Assembly: GCF_020075705.1 (NCBI RefSeq)
Contig: NZ_JAIQUM010000006.1
Span: 62,001-126,000 of the forward strand
Length of the DNA: 64,000 nucleotides
Direction of reading: 5' to 3'
Source: Metabacillus rhizolycopersici
Lineage (GTDB): Bacteria; Bacillota; Bacilli; Bacillales; Bacillaceae
Part shown: positions 43,139-51,822 of the stretch, piece after piece
How the letters are laid out: each line of letters starts with the position of its first letter
Numbering within the stretch: the first letter of the stretch is position 1
Notes under the pieces: model-generated
Seen by the model: only the letters and a program-made list of their open reading frames with translations
Told to the model about the DNA's origin: nothing
The model's database searches: none
Position numbers and translations under genes: made by a program

Positions 43139-43810
43139 ATGAGTATATTACAAAGATTTAAAGCGATTATGTCAAGTAATCTTCATGACTTATTAGATAA
43201 GACCAAGAATAATGAAAAGACGATTGATCAATATGTACGAACAATTCAACTTGACTTAGGTAAAGTGAAATCTGAGAAGGCTACGATGATTGCAGAAGAA
43301 CAAAGAGCAAAAAGAGCTTTAGATGAATGCAAAGCGGAAATGAATAAAATGGAAAAATACGCAATGAAGTCAATTGAATCAGGCAATGAAGAGAATGCCA
43401 GAAAATTTCTCGAGAAAAAAGCTGTGTTAGGAGCGAATGCATCCACATTAGAAGTGAAATATAACGAGGCTACTATTAATATGGATCAAATGCGACAAAT
43501 GCATAATAAACTGATTGCTGACTTACGAGAGTTAGAAGCACGGGGAAACATGATCAAAGCTAAGGCGTCAATGACCAAAATCCAAGAGAAAATGAATGAA
43601 ATCAACGGACCATCAATTGGAAATTATTCAATCTCGAATTTTGGGAAAATGGAAGAAGAGGTAGACCGAGCTTTTGAAGAAGCCAATGCCAAAGCAGAGT
43701 TAAACAAAAACCCTCTGGATAACATAAAAGATCTATCAGTAAAATATGATGAGTGTACAGTGGATGATGAGTTAGCTGCCCTTAAGGAGCAACTAAAAAA
43801 GAACGAATAA
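43139..43810 (+). CDS. pspA: PspA/IM30 family envelope-stress protein
   Basis: A 223-residue PspA/IM30 (ESCRT-III-like) protein, almost wholly alpha-helical. An N-terminal amphipathic helix (MSILQRFKAIMSS) binds lipid; long coiled helices span about 25-140, with LGKVKSEKATMIAEEQRAKRA and MDQMRQMHNKLIADLRELEARG. It oligomerises on damaged membrane to keep it sealed. It is the first gene of a sigma-W operon with ydjG, ydjH and ydjI homologs, the same order as in B. subtilis. ATG 43139 follows AGAAAGGATTGG. Confidence 0.92.
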   Translation: MSILQRFKAIMSSNLHDLLDKTKNNEKTIDQYVRTIQLDLGKVKSEKATMIAEEQRAKRALDECKAEMNKMEKYAMKSIESGNEENARKFLEKKAVLGANASTLEVKYNEATINMDQMRQMHNKLIADLRELEARGNMIKAKASMTKIQEKMNEINGPSIGNYSISNFGKMEEEVDRAFEEANAKAELNKNPLDNIKDLSVKYDECTVDDELAALKEQLKKNE

Positions 43811-43837
43811 CAGATTGATCAAGGGAGGTGGAAGAGG

Positions 43838-44866
43838 ATGGTCATCCAATATAAATGCCCAAATTGTGGAGATGATATGGCCTTTGATAGTGAATCTGGC
43901 AAATTATCATGCCATAGTTGCGGAAGAAAAGATAATATTGAAAGTTTTAAAGATGAATTTATCGTGACCACCTTTTCAGAGGATGAAGCAAAAGAGTACA
44001 TCTGCAATAATTGTGGAGCTGTGGTCATTACAGATACCGATACAACGGCAACCTCGTGCAGCTTTTGTGGAGCAGGAGTTGTTCTCGGGGATAGGTTATC
44101 CGGCGCTTTAGCCCCAGCAAAAGTTATTCCTTTTACAGTTAGTAAAGAAGAAGCGATGGATGCTTTTCGAAAATGGTGTAAAAATGGTCGATTAACTCCA
44201 AGAGGATTTATGACTGCTGATCGAATCAAAGGAATAACTGGTATTTATGTTCCGTTTTGGATGTACGATTTGGAGAGCGCAGCGAAAATTAATGCAGTAG
44301 GTACAAAGGTTCGTACATATACGCAAGGAGAATACATTTATACAGAGACGAGTTATTATGATGTATATCGTGATATCAAAATGAATTATGTAAAAGTACC
44401 TGTTGATGCCTCTGAAAAAATGAACGATGAAATGATGGATAAATTAGAGCCATATGATTATAGGAGTTTAAAAAATTTTAAAACCCCTTATCTTGCTGGG
44501 TATTTTGCAGAAAAATATAACTATAATGATGACGAGTTGCTCTCTCGTGTCAAATCAAAAGTAAACTCGTATATCAATTCTTACATAAGCTCGACGATAA
44601 CTGGTTATGCATCTGTTCAATATAAAAATCAAGATATTGAGACAAAGAAAAAGCATAGTTATTATGTACTTCTTCCAATTTGGATGATTTATTATGATTA
44701 TGATAAACATGAACATACTTTTGCCATGAACGGTCAGACGGGTAAAGTCGTAGGGAAACCTCCTATTAGCTTCGGTAAGATTGCAGCGTGGTTTGGGGGA
44801 GTTGCCAGTAGCACATTTATCGTACTAAAACTTGTCTCATACCTTCTTGGAGGTGGACTATGGTGA
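43838..44866 (+). CDS. ydjG: YdjG-like zinc-ribbon membrane protein of the psp operon
   Basis: A 342-residue protein. Two N-terminal zinc ribbons are built from CPNCG and CHSCG (about 7-30) and CNNCG with CSFCG (about 51-73). A conserved cytosolic region follows, with PFTVSKEEAMDAFRKWCKNG and the strand motif GIYVPFWMYDL. One C-terminal hydrophobic segment (about 313-338) should anchor it. It resembles B. subtilis YdjG, which with YdjH recruits PspA to the membrane as I recall. A perfect ribosome site GGGAGGTGG lies before ATG 43838. It overlaps ydjH by 7 bases. Confidence 0.85.
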   Translation: MVIQYKCPNCGDDMAFDSESGKLSCHSCGRKDNIESFKDEFIVTTFSEDEAKEYICNNCGAVVITDTDTTATSCSFCGAGVVLGDRLSGALAPAKVIPFTVSKEEAMDAFRKWCKNGRLTPRGFMTADRIKGITGIYVPFWMYDLESAAKINAVGTKVRTYTQGEYIYTETSYYDVYRDIKMNYVKVPVDASEKMNDEMMDKLEPYDYRSLKNFKTPYLAGYFAEKYNYNDDELLSRVKSKVNSYINSYISSTITGYASVQYKNQDIETKKKHSYYVLLPIWMIYYDYDKHEHTFAMNGQTGKVVGKPPISFGKIAAWFGGVASSTFIVLKLVSYLLGGGLW

Positions 44867-45657
44867 GAAGGGAAAGCTGTTTCAAAGTAATTCTCATATT
44901 TTTTGTCTTATCTCTTTTTCTACCGCTTTTCTTGAATAGTGATGTTGCAGCTTCTGACACAAAGCAAAACATTTATGATTTTGCATCTCTTTTGGCTGAT
45001 GAAGAAGTGGCGGAACTCGAGGATTTGGCAAATAAATATGGGGCAAAGCGTGAAACATCCTTTATTATCCTAACGACCAATGATACTGGAGGCAAGGATA
45101 TAGTAGACTATATGGAAGATTTTTATGATGAGAAAGCGCTGGGGTATGATAAACCTCATGGTAACACGGCAATTCTGACAATCGATATGAAAAATAGAGA
45201 CGTGTATTTGGCTGGTTTTTATAAAGCTGAAGAATATTTGGATGATAGTAGACTTGATCTTATTCGTGAAAAAATCACTCCGGATTTATCGGATGGAAAC
45301 TATTATGATGCATTCCATACCTTTATTGAAACCTCTTCAAAGTATATGGGGATTAGGCCAGGAGTAAATCCCGATAATCCTTTGTTTAACCTTTGGTTTC
45401 AAACTTTAATTTCTCTTGGAATTGCCGGTATTGTTGTTGGTTTGATGTTGTACAGCTCTGGTGGAAAAATTACGGTTAATGATCGTACATACATGGATGC
45501 CGGTAGTTCGAAGGTGTTAGATAGAAGAGATGCCTATTTAAGAACTACTGTAACGAAACAGAGAAAACCATCGAATAATAATAACAACGGTGGTGGAGGT
45601 GGTGGTGGTGTTTCAAGAGGAGGCCACTCACATAGTGGAAGTCGGGGCGGTTTCTAG
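44860..45657 (+). CDS. ydjH: YdjH-like TPM-domain membrane protein
   Basis: A 265-residue protein with an N-terminal signal or anchor (about 7-28). A TPM domain follows (about 38-155; IYDFASLLADEEVAELEDLANKY, then RETSFIILTTND), a fold placed outside the membrane. A second transmembrane helix (about 175-198) follows. The cytoplasmic tail ends in a run of Gly (GGGGGGG) and SRGGHSHSGSRGGF, typical of TPM proteins. ATG 44860 overlaps the end of ydjG. It probably forms a membrane complex with YdjG that anchors PspA. Confidence 0.85.
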   Translation: MVRRESCFKVILIFFVLSLFLPLFLNSDVAASDTKQNIYDFASLLADEEVAELEDLANKYGAKRETSFIILTTNDTGGKDIVDYMEDFYDEKALGYDKPHGNTAILTIDMKNRDVYLAGFYKAEEYLDDSRLDLIREKITPDLSDGNYYDAFHTFIETSSKYMGIRPGVNPDNPLFNLWFQTLISLGIAGIVVGLMLYSSGGKITVNDRTYMDAGSSKVLDRRDAYLRTTVTKQRKPSNNNNNGGGGGGGVSRGGHSHSGSRGGF

Positions 45658-45847
45658 ATTGTCTTCATAAAATATATCTATAAAATAATGGAAAAACGAC
45701 TTGGAAAAGTAGGAAACATGGGGCGGAGCACGATCAAAGTAAATGCTTGAAGTTATTGTATCTCTCGCTAGCTGCCAATGGGGATAAAGAAAAGCGCACT
45801 GATGGCTGTCCCACATATTTTTTTGAATGAAAGGATTTGAATTTAAG

Positions 45848-46828
45848 ATGGTGTTTTTTAGAGGGCAATTTGCCAATGTAGTGGAATGGGAAGAATTCAG
45901 AGACGATATGATTTTTTGGAAGTGGAGTAACCGCGAAATCAAAAAAGGGAGCAAACTGATTATCCGCCCAGGACAGGATGCGATCTTTTTAAATAACGGT
46001 AAAATCGAAGGGGTTTTTCATGATGATGGTGAATACAACGTCGAATCCCAGATTACCCCATTTTTATCGACGTTAAAAGGCTTTAAGTTTGGTTTTAACA
46101 GTGGGATGAGGGTGGAAGTATTATTTGTTAATACGAAGGAGTTTGTCGTTAAATGGGGAACGAAAAATGCGATTAACATCCCGACCCCTGAACTTCCTGG
46201 GGGCATGCCTATTCGTGCAAATGGTACGTTTCAATTTAAAGTCAATGACTATATAGCTTTAATTGATAAAATTGCCGGAGTGAAAAACAGTTATCTTGTA
46301 GAGGATGTAAAAATAAGGATTACTGCAATTCTCGATCAGCTCTTAATGAAATGGATTAGCCAAGAAGGAAAAAATATGTTTAATCTCCAAGCAAATTCAT
46401 TTGAAATTGCGAACGGGATTAGAGACGATCTTGATATGCAAATCATCGATAGTGGCATGACGATTACAGGATTTACGATCATGAGCTTCAACTATCCAAA
46501 AGAAATTCAAGAAATGATTACAAAAAATGCATCCCATGGAATGATAGGAGATCTTGGAAGGTATCAACAGGTTTCTATGACAGATGGAATTGCTTCTGGG
46601 AAAGTTAAAGGCGGAGGCGCCGCTTCAGATATGGCTGGAATGATGATGGGAATGAATATGGCCAATGAAATGATGAAAAATATGAAGCAAAACCAAGAGG
46701 AAAGTACATCCAAGCAAGAAACTCAAGCAGTGACTACGAATCAGAAAAAGCCAAATTTCTGTCCTAACTGTGGCGAAAAAACAAGCGGTGCAAATTTCTG
46801 CTCTAATTGTGGGCAAAAATTAGTTTAA
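45848..46828 (+). CDS. ydjI: YdjI-like SPFH-domain protein with C-terminal zinc ribbon
   Basis: A 326-residue protein of the SPFH/virion-core-like family. FANVVEWEEFRDDMIFWKW opens it, then IIRPGQDAIFLNNGKIEGVF and a band-7 core (about 60-240). A Gly/Met-rich linker (SDMAGMMMGMNMANEMM) leads to a short zinc ribbon CPNCGEKTSGANFCSNCG. Homologs start at MxFFRxQFANVVEW, so ATG 45848 is used; ATG 45827 would add seven residues. It is the last gene of the psp operon, 190 bases after ydjH, and is needed for PspA localisation in B. subtilis as I recall. A terminator follows at 46944. Confidence 0.85.
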   Translation: MVFFRGQFANVVEWEEFRDDMIFWKWSNREIKKGSKLIIRPGQDAIFLNNGKIEGVFHDDGEYNVESQITPFLSTLKGFKFGFNSGMRVEVLFVNTKEFVVKWGTKNAINIPTPELPGGMPIRANGTFQFKVNDYIALIDKIAGVKNSYLVEDVKIRITAILDQLLMKWISQEGKNMFNLQANSFEIANGIRDDLDMQIIDSGMTITGFTIMSFNYPKEIQEMITKNASHGMIGDLGRYQQVSMTDGIASGKVKGGGAASDMAGMMMGMNMANEMMKNMKQNQEESTSKQETQAVTTNQKKPNFCPNCGEKTSGANFCSNCGQKLV

Positions 46829-46943
46829 ACTGATTAATGCCTTTGATCAATCGTTTTTGGCTGGCCAATAGTTAGTATAAAGGGTTTTCTTTTTAGAGTA
46901 GAAAAACAAAATAACGATACCAATGTTATGAATTTTCGATACA

Positions 46944-46988
46944 AAAAGGCAGGGCAATGCTAAATTGATTTTGCTCCTGCTTTTGTAA
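46944..46988 (+). terminator. Intrinsic terminator of the psp operon
   Basis: AAAAGGCAGG pairs with CCTGCTTTT, continued by GCAA/TTGC after a bulge, and followed by TTTTG. Confidence 0.75.
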
Positions 46989-47294
46989 ATACATAGACGC
47001 ATGTAAAGAAACTTAGGAATATTGATGATACATATGTGGTGCCTGATTTTTAAATTTAGGCAACAGATTGTTCAACTCTTCTTAAGAACAAAACCCCTTT
47101 ATCACAGTAGAATGTGGTGAAGAGGCTTTGCGTATGCTTATAAAATCTTAATACAAGGAACTTCATTCACCATTTAGTGAAAATTGGGTTGCACCAGGCG
47201 CCCAAAGACGATGTCATATTTAATTAATTAGGTATTCGATGATTAATGTGTTATGCTGTATCTAACCATTTAATACTTGTAGCAAGTTGTTTCC

Positions 47295-47321
47295 CCCCAC
47301 TTATTAATAAGTGGGGTTTTT
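47295..47321 (+). terminator. Orphan hairpin terminator
   Basis: CCCCAC-TTATTAATAA-GTGGGG forms a stem (the inner TTATTAATAA can also pair) followed by TTTTTATG. No gene ends close upstream. Confidence 0.65.
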
Positions 47322-47349
47322 ATGTTTTATGTTTTTTGGGACAAAAAAA

Positions 47350-47369
47350 GGACTCTAGATTAGAGTCCT
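47350..47369 (-). terminator. Intrinsic terminator of the cold-shock gene
   Basis: AGGACTCTA / TAGAGTCCT with TTTTTTT on the reverse strand, just after the stop codon. Confidence 0.9.
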
Positions 47370-47377
47370 TTAATTAA

Positions 47378-47578
47378 TTACGCTTTGTTTACGTTAATAG
47401 CTTGAAGTCCACGTTGACCTTGTTCTGTGTCAAATGTAACTTTTTGGCCTTCGTCTAAAGATTTAAATCCTTCACCTTGGATAGCTGAGAAATGTACGAA
47501 TACATCTTCTCCACCTTCAACTTCGATGAAACCGAAACCTTTATCTGCGTTAAACCATTTTACTGTACCTTGTTGCAT
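47378..47578 (-). CDS. Cold-shock protein (CspA/CspB family)
   Basis: A 66-residue OB-fold RNA chaperone, standard length. RNP1 is KGFGFIEV and RNP2 DVFVHFSAI; the opening [10 protein letters not shown] is typical. It melts mRNA structures at low temperature and in growth transitions. ATG 47578 has GGAGGAAATACAC upstream; the frame continues further upstream but homology does not. A U-rich leader of at least 60 bases precedes it, as usual for csp mRNAs. It is most like the B/C/D paralogs of bacilli; which one cannot be decided. Confidence 0.95.
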   Translation of the reverse strand: MQQGTVKWFNADKGFGFIEVEGGEDVFVHFSAIQGEGFKSLDEGQKVTFDTEQGQRGLQAINVNKA

Positions 47579-48400
47579 GTGTATTTCCTCCTGCGTGGAT
47601 ATATTCCACAATTTATTACTATAGTTGCTCAATTATATATCAAAGGCGAACAGTTTATATCACTTATTCTTTCCTTGCATACCGAACAAAAATAATTCTT
47701 CTTAAGATTAACAGATAATATTTGGAAAAGCAAATATTAATAAGTGATATGAAATTTTAATATGAAAAATCTCTACGAAAAGAAGGGATTATGAGTATTT
47801 ATTAACTGAAAAATGCCATGGGGAAAAGGGAGAGATAACCTAAAACCCTTATTTATTTGTATCAATAAGAAAATGCACAAAATACTACTTTTTTATGCAT
47901 CCGTTAGGCTTCTTCAGAAGCTGAAAATGTTGATTCTTCAATGATTTATAAAAATCATTCATAATCGATAAAAAACGAGACAAAGCCAATCCCTTGATAG
48001 ATAAGGGATTGACGTTTTTGCAAACTTTAAATAGTTGCGATTATCTTAACTAGATTTGTATAAATTATTCATTTGATACTTTAGGGTCTTGTTCAACGAA
48101 CTGGCAGTTTAGTTGCTGTGGAAGCAGAACGTTTTTTTTCTTATTTTCCCAACTACTAATAACAAAAGTGGCAGGAAAAAACAAATCGTTAAGGAAGAAG
48201 GTGTCAACGTTTTTGCAAGAAATTGATGTAAATGTACAATATTTGGATGCATAAAGATAGAAAAGTAATTCAAGATAAGGTAATTGAATTAATTAAGTAA
48301 ATATCCAAAAGGAAAGTGTTCCATTATTTTATCTGTACAAATTCTCTTGAAATTGATATCATGTTAGAAAATATAACATCAATTTGTTAGGAGAATTAAC
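47579..48400. other. Long intergenic region before the amt operon
   Basis: Includes the cold-shock leader and promoter region (47579-47720), a hairpin CAATCCCTT-GATAGAT-AAGGGATTG at 47987-48011 followed by ACGTTTTTGC, and the amt promoter with its TnrA/GlnR box. The word ACGTTTTTGCAA occurs twice (48011 and 48205). No gene is supported. Confidence 0.5.
48362..48378 (+). promoter_or_regulatory. TnrA/GlnR box of the amt operon
   Basis: TGTTAGAAAATATAACA matches the 17-bp consensus TGTnAnAWWWTnTnACA at every fixed position. It lies 23 bases before the first start codon and overlaps the likely -10 region (a -35 TTGAAA at 48347). This position suits repression by GlnR or TnrA rather than TnrA activation. 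Confidence 0.8.
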
Positions 48401-48805
48401 ATGGAATTTCGTGATGAATTAAATCGACACTTGAACATTTCTTCAGAGGAAATCATTATGATTTTGCAAAATATAAAAATAATAAACGAACAGGAAGTTA
48501 AAGAGATTAAAAGTAAAATTAATAGGTATGAAGATAAGAGAAGGGCAGAAGAAGCATTTTATCAATCGTTATCACCTGTACGGAAATTTTTTGCAAGTCG
48601 TCCGCCCAGCCATCATCAAGCAGTTGAATATATTGTTCATGTAAAAGAAAGACTTAAACAAATAGATCGAATAAAACTACGTATATTCGAATTAGATCAA
48701 GTGATAGAAAGATGTAAAGAAAGAACCTTTGAAAAAGAGATTGAGTTATCTAGCTTAATGGTCGAAGAAATGATCAAGTATAGGGAAAGTGGAGGATTAG
48801 CATAG
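48401..48805 (+). CDS. Unknown coiled-coil protein co-encoded with Amt
   Basis: A 134-residue soluble, highly charged helical protein with no family I can name. Helices run about 14-50 and 75-130 around a short PVRKFFASRPPSHHQ loop (residues 61-75), which contains two His and a Pro pair. TAGGAG precedes ATG 48401. The stop is 1 base before the amt start, and the TnrA/GlnR box controls both. In other bacteria amt pairs with the PII protein GlnK; this protein has neither the size nor the T-loop of PII. It could regulate Amt or be part of nitrogen control, by position only. Confidence 0.55.
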   Translation: MEFRDELNRHLNISSEEIIMILQNIKIINEQEVKEIKSKINRYEDKRRAEEAFYQSLSPVRKFFASRPPSHHQAVEYIVHVKERLKQIDRIKLRIFELDQVIERCKERTFEKEIELSSLMVEEMIKYRESGGLA

Positions 48806-48806
48806 C

Positions 48807-50084
48807 ATGACTATTGAAACACTTAATTCCGGAATGGATACCATTTGGGTTGTCTTGACCGCTGCAATGATCATTCTTATGGAGGGTGGTTTCGCACTAT
48901 TAGAAGCAGGGTTTGTAAGGCATAAGAATAATGTAAACATCATTATGAAAGTATTTGTCGATATCACAATAGGCGTACTTTGTTTCTACTTAATAGGCTT
49001 TGGTTTTATGTATGGAAGTGATTTATTGGGATTAATCGGTACAAACGGATTTATGCTGAAAGGAGATCTTTCTCATTTAGATCTTTCCATTTCTTTAGAT
49101 ACCTTCTGGTTATTTCAAGGAGCATTTGTCATTGCGGTTATTTCAATTGTATCAGGTGCTGTAGCCGAGCGGATAAATTTTCGTGCCTACATCCTTTATG
49201 CGGTTGTGATGACAGCTTTTATTTATCCAATTGCGGGGCATTGGGTTTGGGGCGGTGGATGGATTAGTAAGTTAGGGATGTTGGATTTTGCCGGATCTGC
49301 CGTTATACATGCATTAGGAGGTTTTTCTGCATTAGCTGCTGCGATATTTATCGGTCCACGAAAAGGTAAATTCACACCGCAAGGTACAAGTACAATCGCC
49401 TTGCCAAGCAACCTCCCGTTAGCCTCAGTAGGCGCTTTTCTACTTTGGTTTGGATGGTTTGGCTTTAATGCTGGAAGTACATTGAGTGCTACGGATGTAA
49501 GAATTGGACATATAGCAGTTGTTACCATGCTGTCAGCTGCTTCAGGTGGGGCTGCGACATTGCTTTATACACTGTTTCGATATAAACGCTCTGATGCACC
49601 AGCTGTCATTAATGGTTCTTTAGCAGGATTAGTTGGAATAACTGCAGGCTGTGCCTTTGTAAGTGATGAAGTTGCCATCCTAATTGGAGCGGTATCTGGT
49701 TTGCTTATGTTATTTGCAACGAATTGGTTGGAATCAAGACGAATTGATGATCCTGTTGGAGCTTTTCCAGTTCATGCTGTTTCCGGGATTTGGGGGACGA
49801 TAGCTGTAGGGTTATTCTCAACAGATGTTGGACTTTTTTATACTGGAAATTGGCATCTATTAGGTGTTCAACTTTTAGGATTGGTTGTCTTATGTATTTG
49901 GGGGTTTGTCCTTACTTGGATTGGGTTATCACTCATCCGAATATGGATACCGGTCCGTTCAACTGAAGAAGAGGAAGAAATGGGCTTAGATATAAGTTAT
50001 CACGGTGTCCTTGCTGCATATCAGGAAAATGAGTTTATCAATTACCAAGACCATTATACGGAGTTTAATAAGAAAGATGATTAA
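48807..50084 (+). CDS. amt: Ammonium transporter Amt
   Basis: A 425-residue Amt channel-transporter with 11 membrane spans. Signatures are GFALLEAGFVRHKNNVNIIMKVFVD in outline (about 28-52) and the twin His of the pore, His168 in AVIHALGG and His323 in PVHAVSG. Asp160 in GMLDFAG is the structural Asp. The C-terminal cytoplasmic tail (about 388-425) includes GLDISYHG, the conserved element that gates ammonium flux. Its gene starts 1 base after the coiled-coil gene, so translation is coupled. Expressed under nitrogen limitation, judged from the TnrA/GlnR box. A strong terminator follows at 50297. Confidence 0.93.
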   Translation: MTIETLNSGMDTIWVVLTAAMIILMEGGFALLEAGFVRHKNNVNIIMKVFVDITIGVLCFYLIGFGFMYGSDLLGLIGTNGFMLKGDLSHLDLSISLDTFWLFQGAFVIAVISIVSGAVAERINFRAYILYAVVMTAFIYPIAGHWVWGGGWISKLGMLDFAGSAVIHALGGFSALAAAIFIGPRKGKFTPQGTSTIALPSNLPLASVGAFLLWFGWFGFNAGSTLSATDVRIGHIAVVTMLSAASGGAATLLYTLFRYKRSDAPAVINGSLAGLVGITAGCAFVSDEVAILIGAVSGLLMLFATNWLESRRIDDPVGAFPVHAVSGIWGTIAVGLFSTDVGLFYTGNWHLLGVQLLGLVVLCIWGFVLTWIGLSLIRIWIPVRSTEEEEEMGLDISYHGVLAAYQENEFINYQDHYTEFNKKDD

Positions 50085-50296
50085 AGAGGTTATATATGAA
50101 ATAAACCTTTTATCGTAAAATTGAAGAGACATGACGAAAGTTTCATATGCATTAGGATACGATCGCACTAAAAAGCACCTGCTAATTTCGATCAGAATCT
50201 TATTTAAAGGAAATATGAAAGCACTTTCCAGTTAAAAAATTGATAGAATCTAATAGGAGCATATATATGTTCGATTTGCTAATATATCTGAAAATT

Positions 50297-50346
50297 CAAA
50301 GAATTCGAGGCTTAATTAATCTCATGAATTAAGCCTCGAATTCTTT
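50297..50346. terminator. Strong hairpin after amt
   Basis: Twenty-base arms (50297-50316 and 50325-50344) are perfect inverted copies with an 8-base loop, ending AATTCTTTCCTTT. The unusually long perfect stem makes it bidirectional. Confidence 0.9.
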
Positions 50347-51592
50347 CCTTTATTGCTGGAAAAAGTCAATTTATGCGCTTGCCCAGGAAATTTACATCAC
50401 GAAAAGTGCTACTACTTAGATAAATTTTATCTATTAAACATTAACTGTCACTGTGAAATGGATGCTTATATGGATTTTAAAATGCTAGGATAAGCTGGAA
50501 AGAGATTGGTGATAAAATCCATATGACGAGACAGGAGGTAAGAAACCGAATTTGATTTCTATGTAATTCTACAATCTCTTCACTATTCTTTATCATGTTT
50601 AGAAAGTGATGATGGAATAACTTATTAGGAAGGCTGAATAGAACAGTTACTAAAAAACTATTTTATTTGTATGGACCTAACTTTATAGCCAGTTATCACG
50701 ATTGCCTCTCCAATTGACTGGAAAAGGATGTTACATCTTAAAGCTCGGAAGATAAATGGTCTCTTAAGTTATTTTTAAACAAACGTTTAATTAAGTCGAT
50801 ACTTCCACAAAAACAATCAGAATTAATGATGTATTAGTAAGAAGATGTTCAGATGATACATGTTTTTGAAATTTTTTATTTTTTCACTCAATACTATAGG
50901 AATAAAACAATATACTATTGCTTGTAATTAATCAATAAAGAGAGAACCGTTAACTATAAACAGTAGATGCTAATTTTAATATACTCCATTGAAATAAAGA
51001 ATTATATCAATAATCCGAATGATTTTTCTATTTTTTTACTTTTACCTTAATATTCTCATAAATATTCCCCTATAATACGATCTTATAGGTTTTGGAGTAA
51101 ATTGATATGTACATCAGTGATAAGGGTATATTTGGTTTAAGTCATCACATCCAAAATCATTGTTAAAAAATAAAGACTATGAGGTGTATGATGAAAGCAT
51201 TTGACCATGTCCAAAGTGAAAATGTGAATTTACTATTGGAAATATATAATCTTAAACTGTTGTAAGCGAATTGTATTCTAAAAAGGTCCAATTAATGGTG
51301 ATTATATAACATTTTTAATTAAGTTAGATTTACTTATAAAAATGAATATGTTAAACGATGATCTATCGAAATGCGAAAACAAAATGGGTTTTCAGCGCCA
51401 TAAGTCTATGATTATGGTTTGACAGTCCGATAAATTGATCGAATGTTAGACGTTGAAGCAAATTGTGAATTTAAAAGCAATCCCGTAAGCAGGGGAGGGT
51501 GTTCATAATATTCCTGTCGACAAATGTACAGAGCACGATATTATTTTTTTAATACATCTGGTGCTAATGCTTACGCTGCAAAATGAAATGTT

Positions 51593-51736
51593 GATTACCA
51601 CTTTAATGGCTCATCTCGTAACCTTTATGCAAGTGTGCCTTGGACAATGACGCTAGTTGGAAATGTCGAGCAAGTTGACATAAAACAAATGACCAAAAAT
51701 GAAGACAGACAAATAATATATCCACTTAGTAAATAA
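51593..51736 (+). pseudogene. Fragment of a decayed gene
   Basis: A frame opened only by a stop at 51584 and lacking a start reads DYHFNGSSRNLYASVPWTM, then VEQVDIKQMTKN and ends at TAA 51736. Composition is protein-like, but upstream frames are broken by stops in all phases. The parent family could not be identified. Confidence 0.35.
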
Positions 51737-51822
51737 ATTCCCTCCAAGATAAATAATAAATCCATCAATGAAAATATAGAGTATAATAATAAAAGAATCT
51801 AAGGTAACAGGAGTGCAGATAG

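Larger units (their letters stand above)
46829..47377. other. Gene-free region between psp operon and cold-shock gene
   Basis: Holds a terminator for the psp operon (46944-46988), a weak hairpin near 47094-47130, another terminator-like hairpin at 47295-47321, and the cold-shock gene terminator at 47350-47369. The hairpin at 47295 has no gene before it; a small RNA is possible but nothing else supports one. Confidence 0.5.
50085..51822. other. Gene-poor, apparently decayed region
   Basis: After the amt terminator (50297-50346) about 1.5 kb has only short frames. A 26-codon frame at 51187-51264 (MMKAFDHVQSENVNLLLEIYN then stop) and a 47-codon 3'-terminal frame at 51593-51736 look like pieces of former genes. 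No repeat, RNA gene or phage mark was recognised. Confidence 0.55.

Noticed and set aside
43819..44229. 136-codon reverse-strand frame over ydjG
   Set aside because: Fully antisense to a gene with clear zinc-ribbon motifs and operon context.
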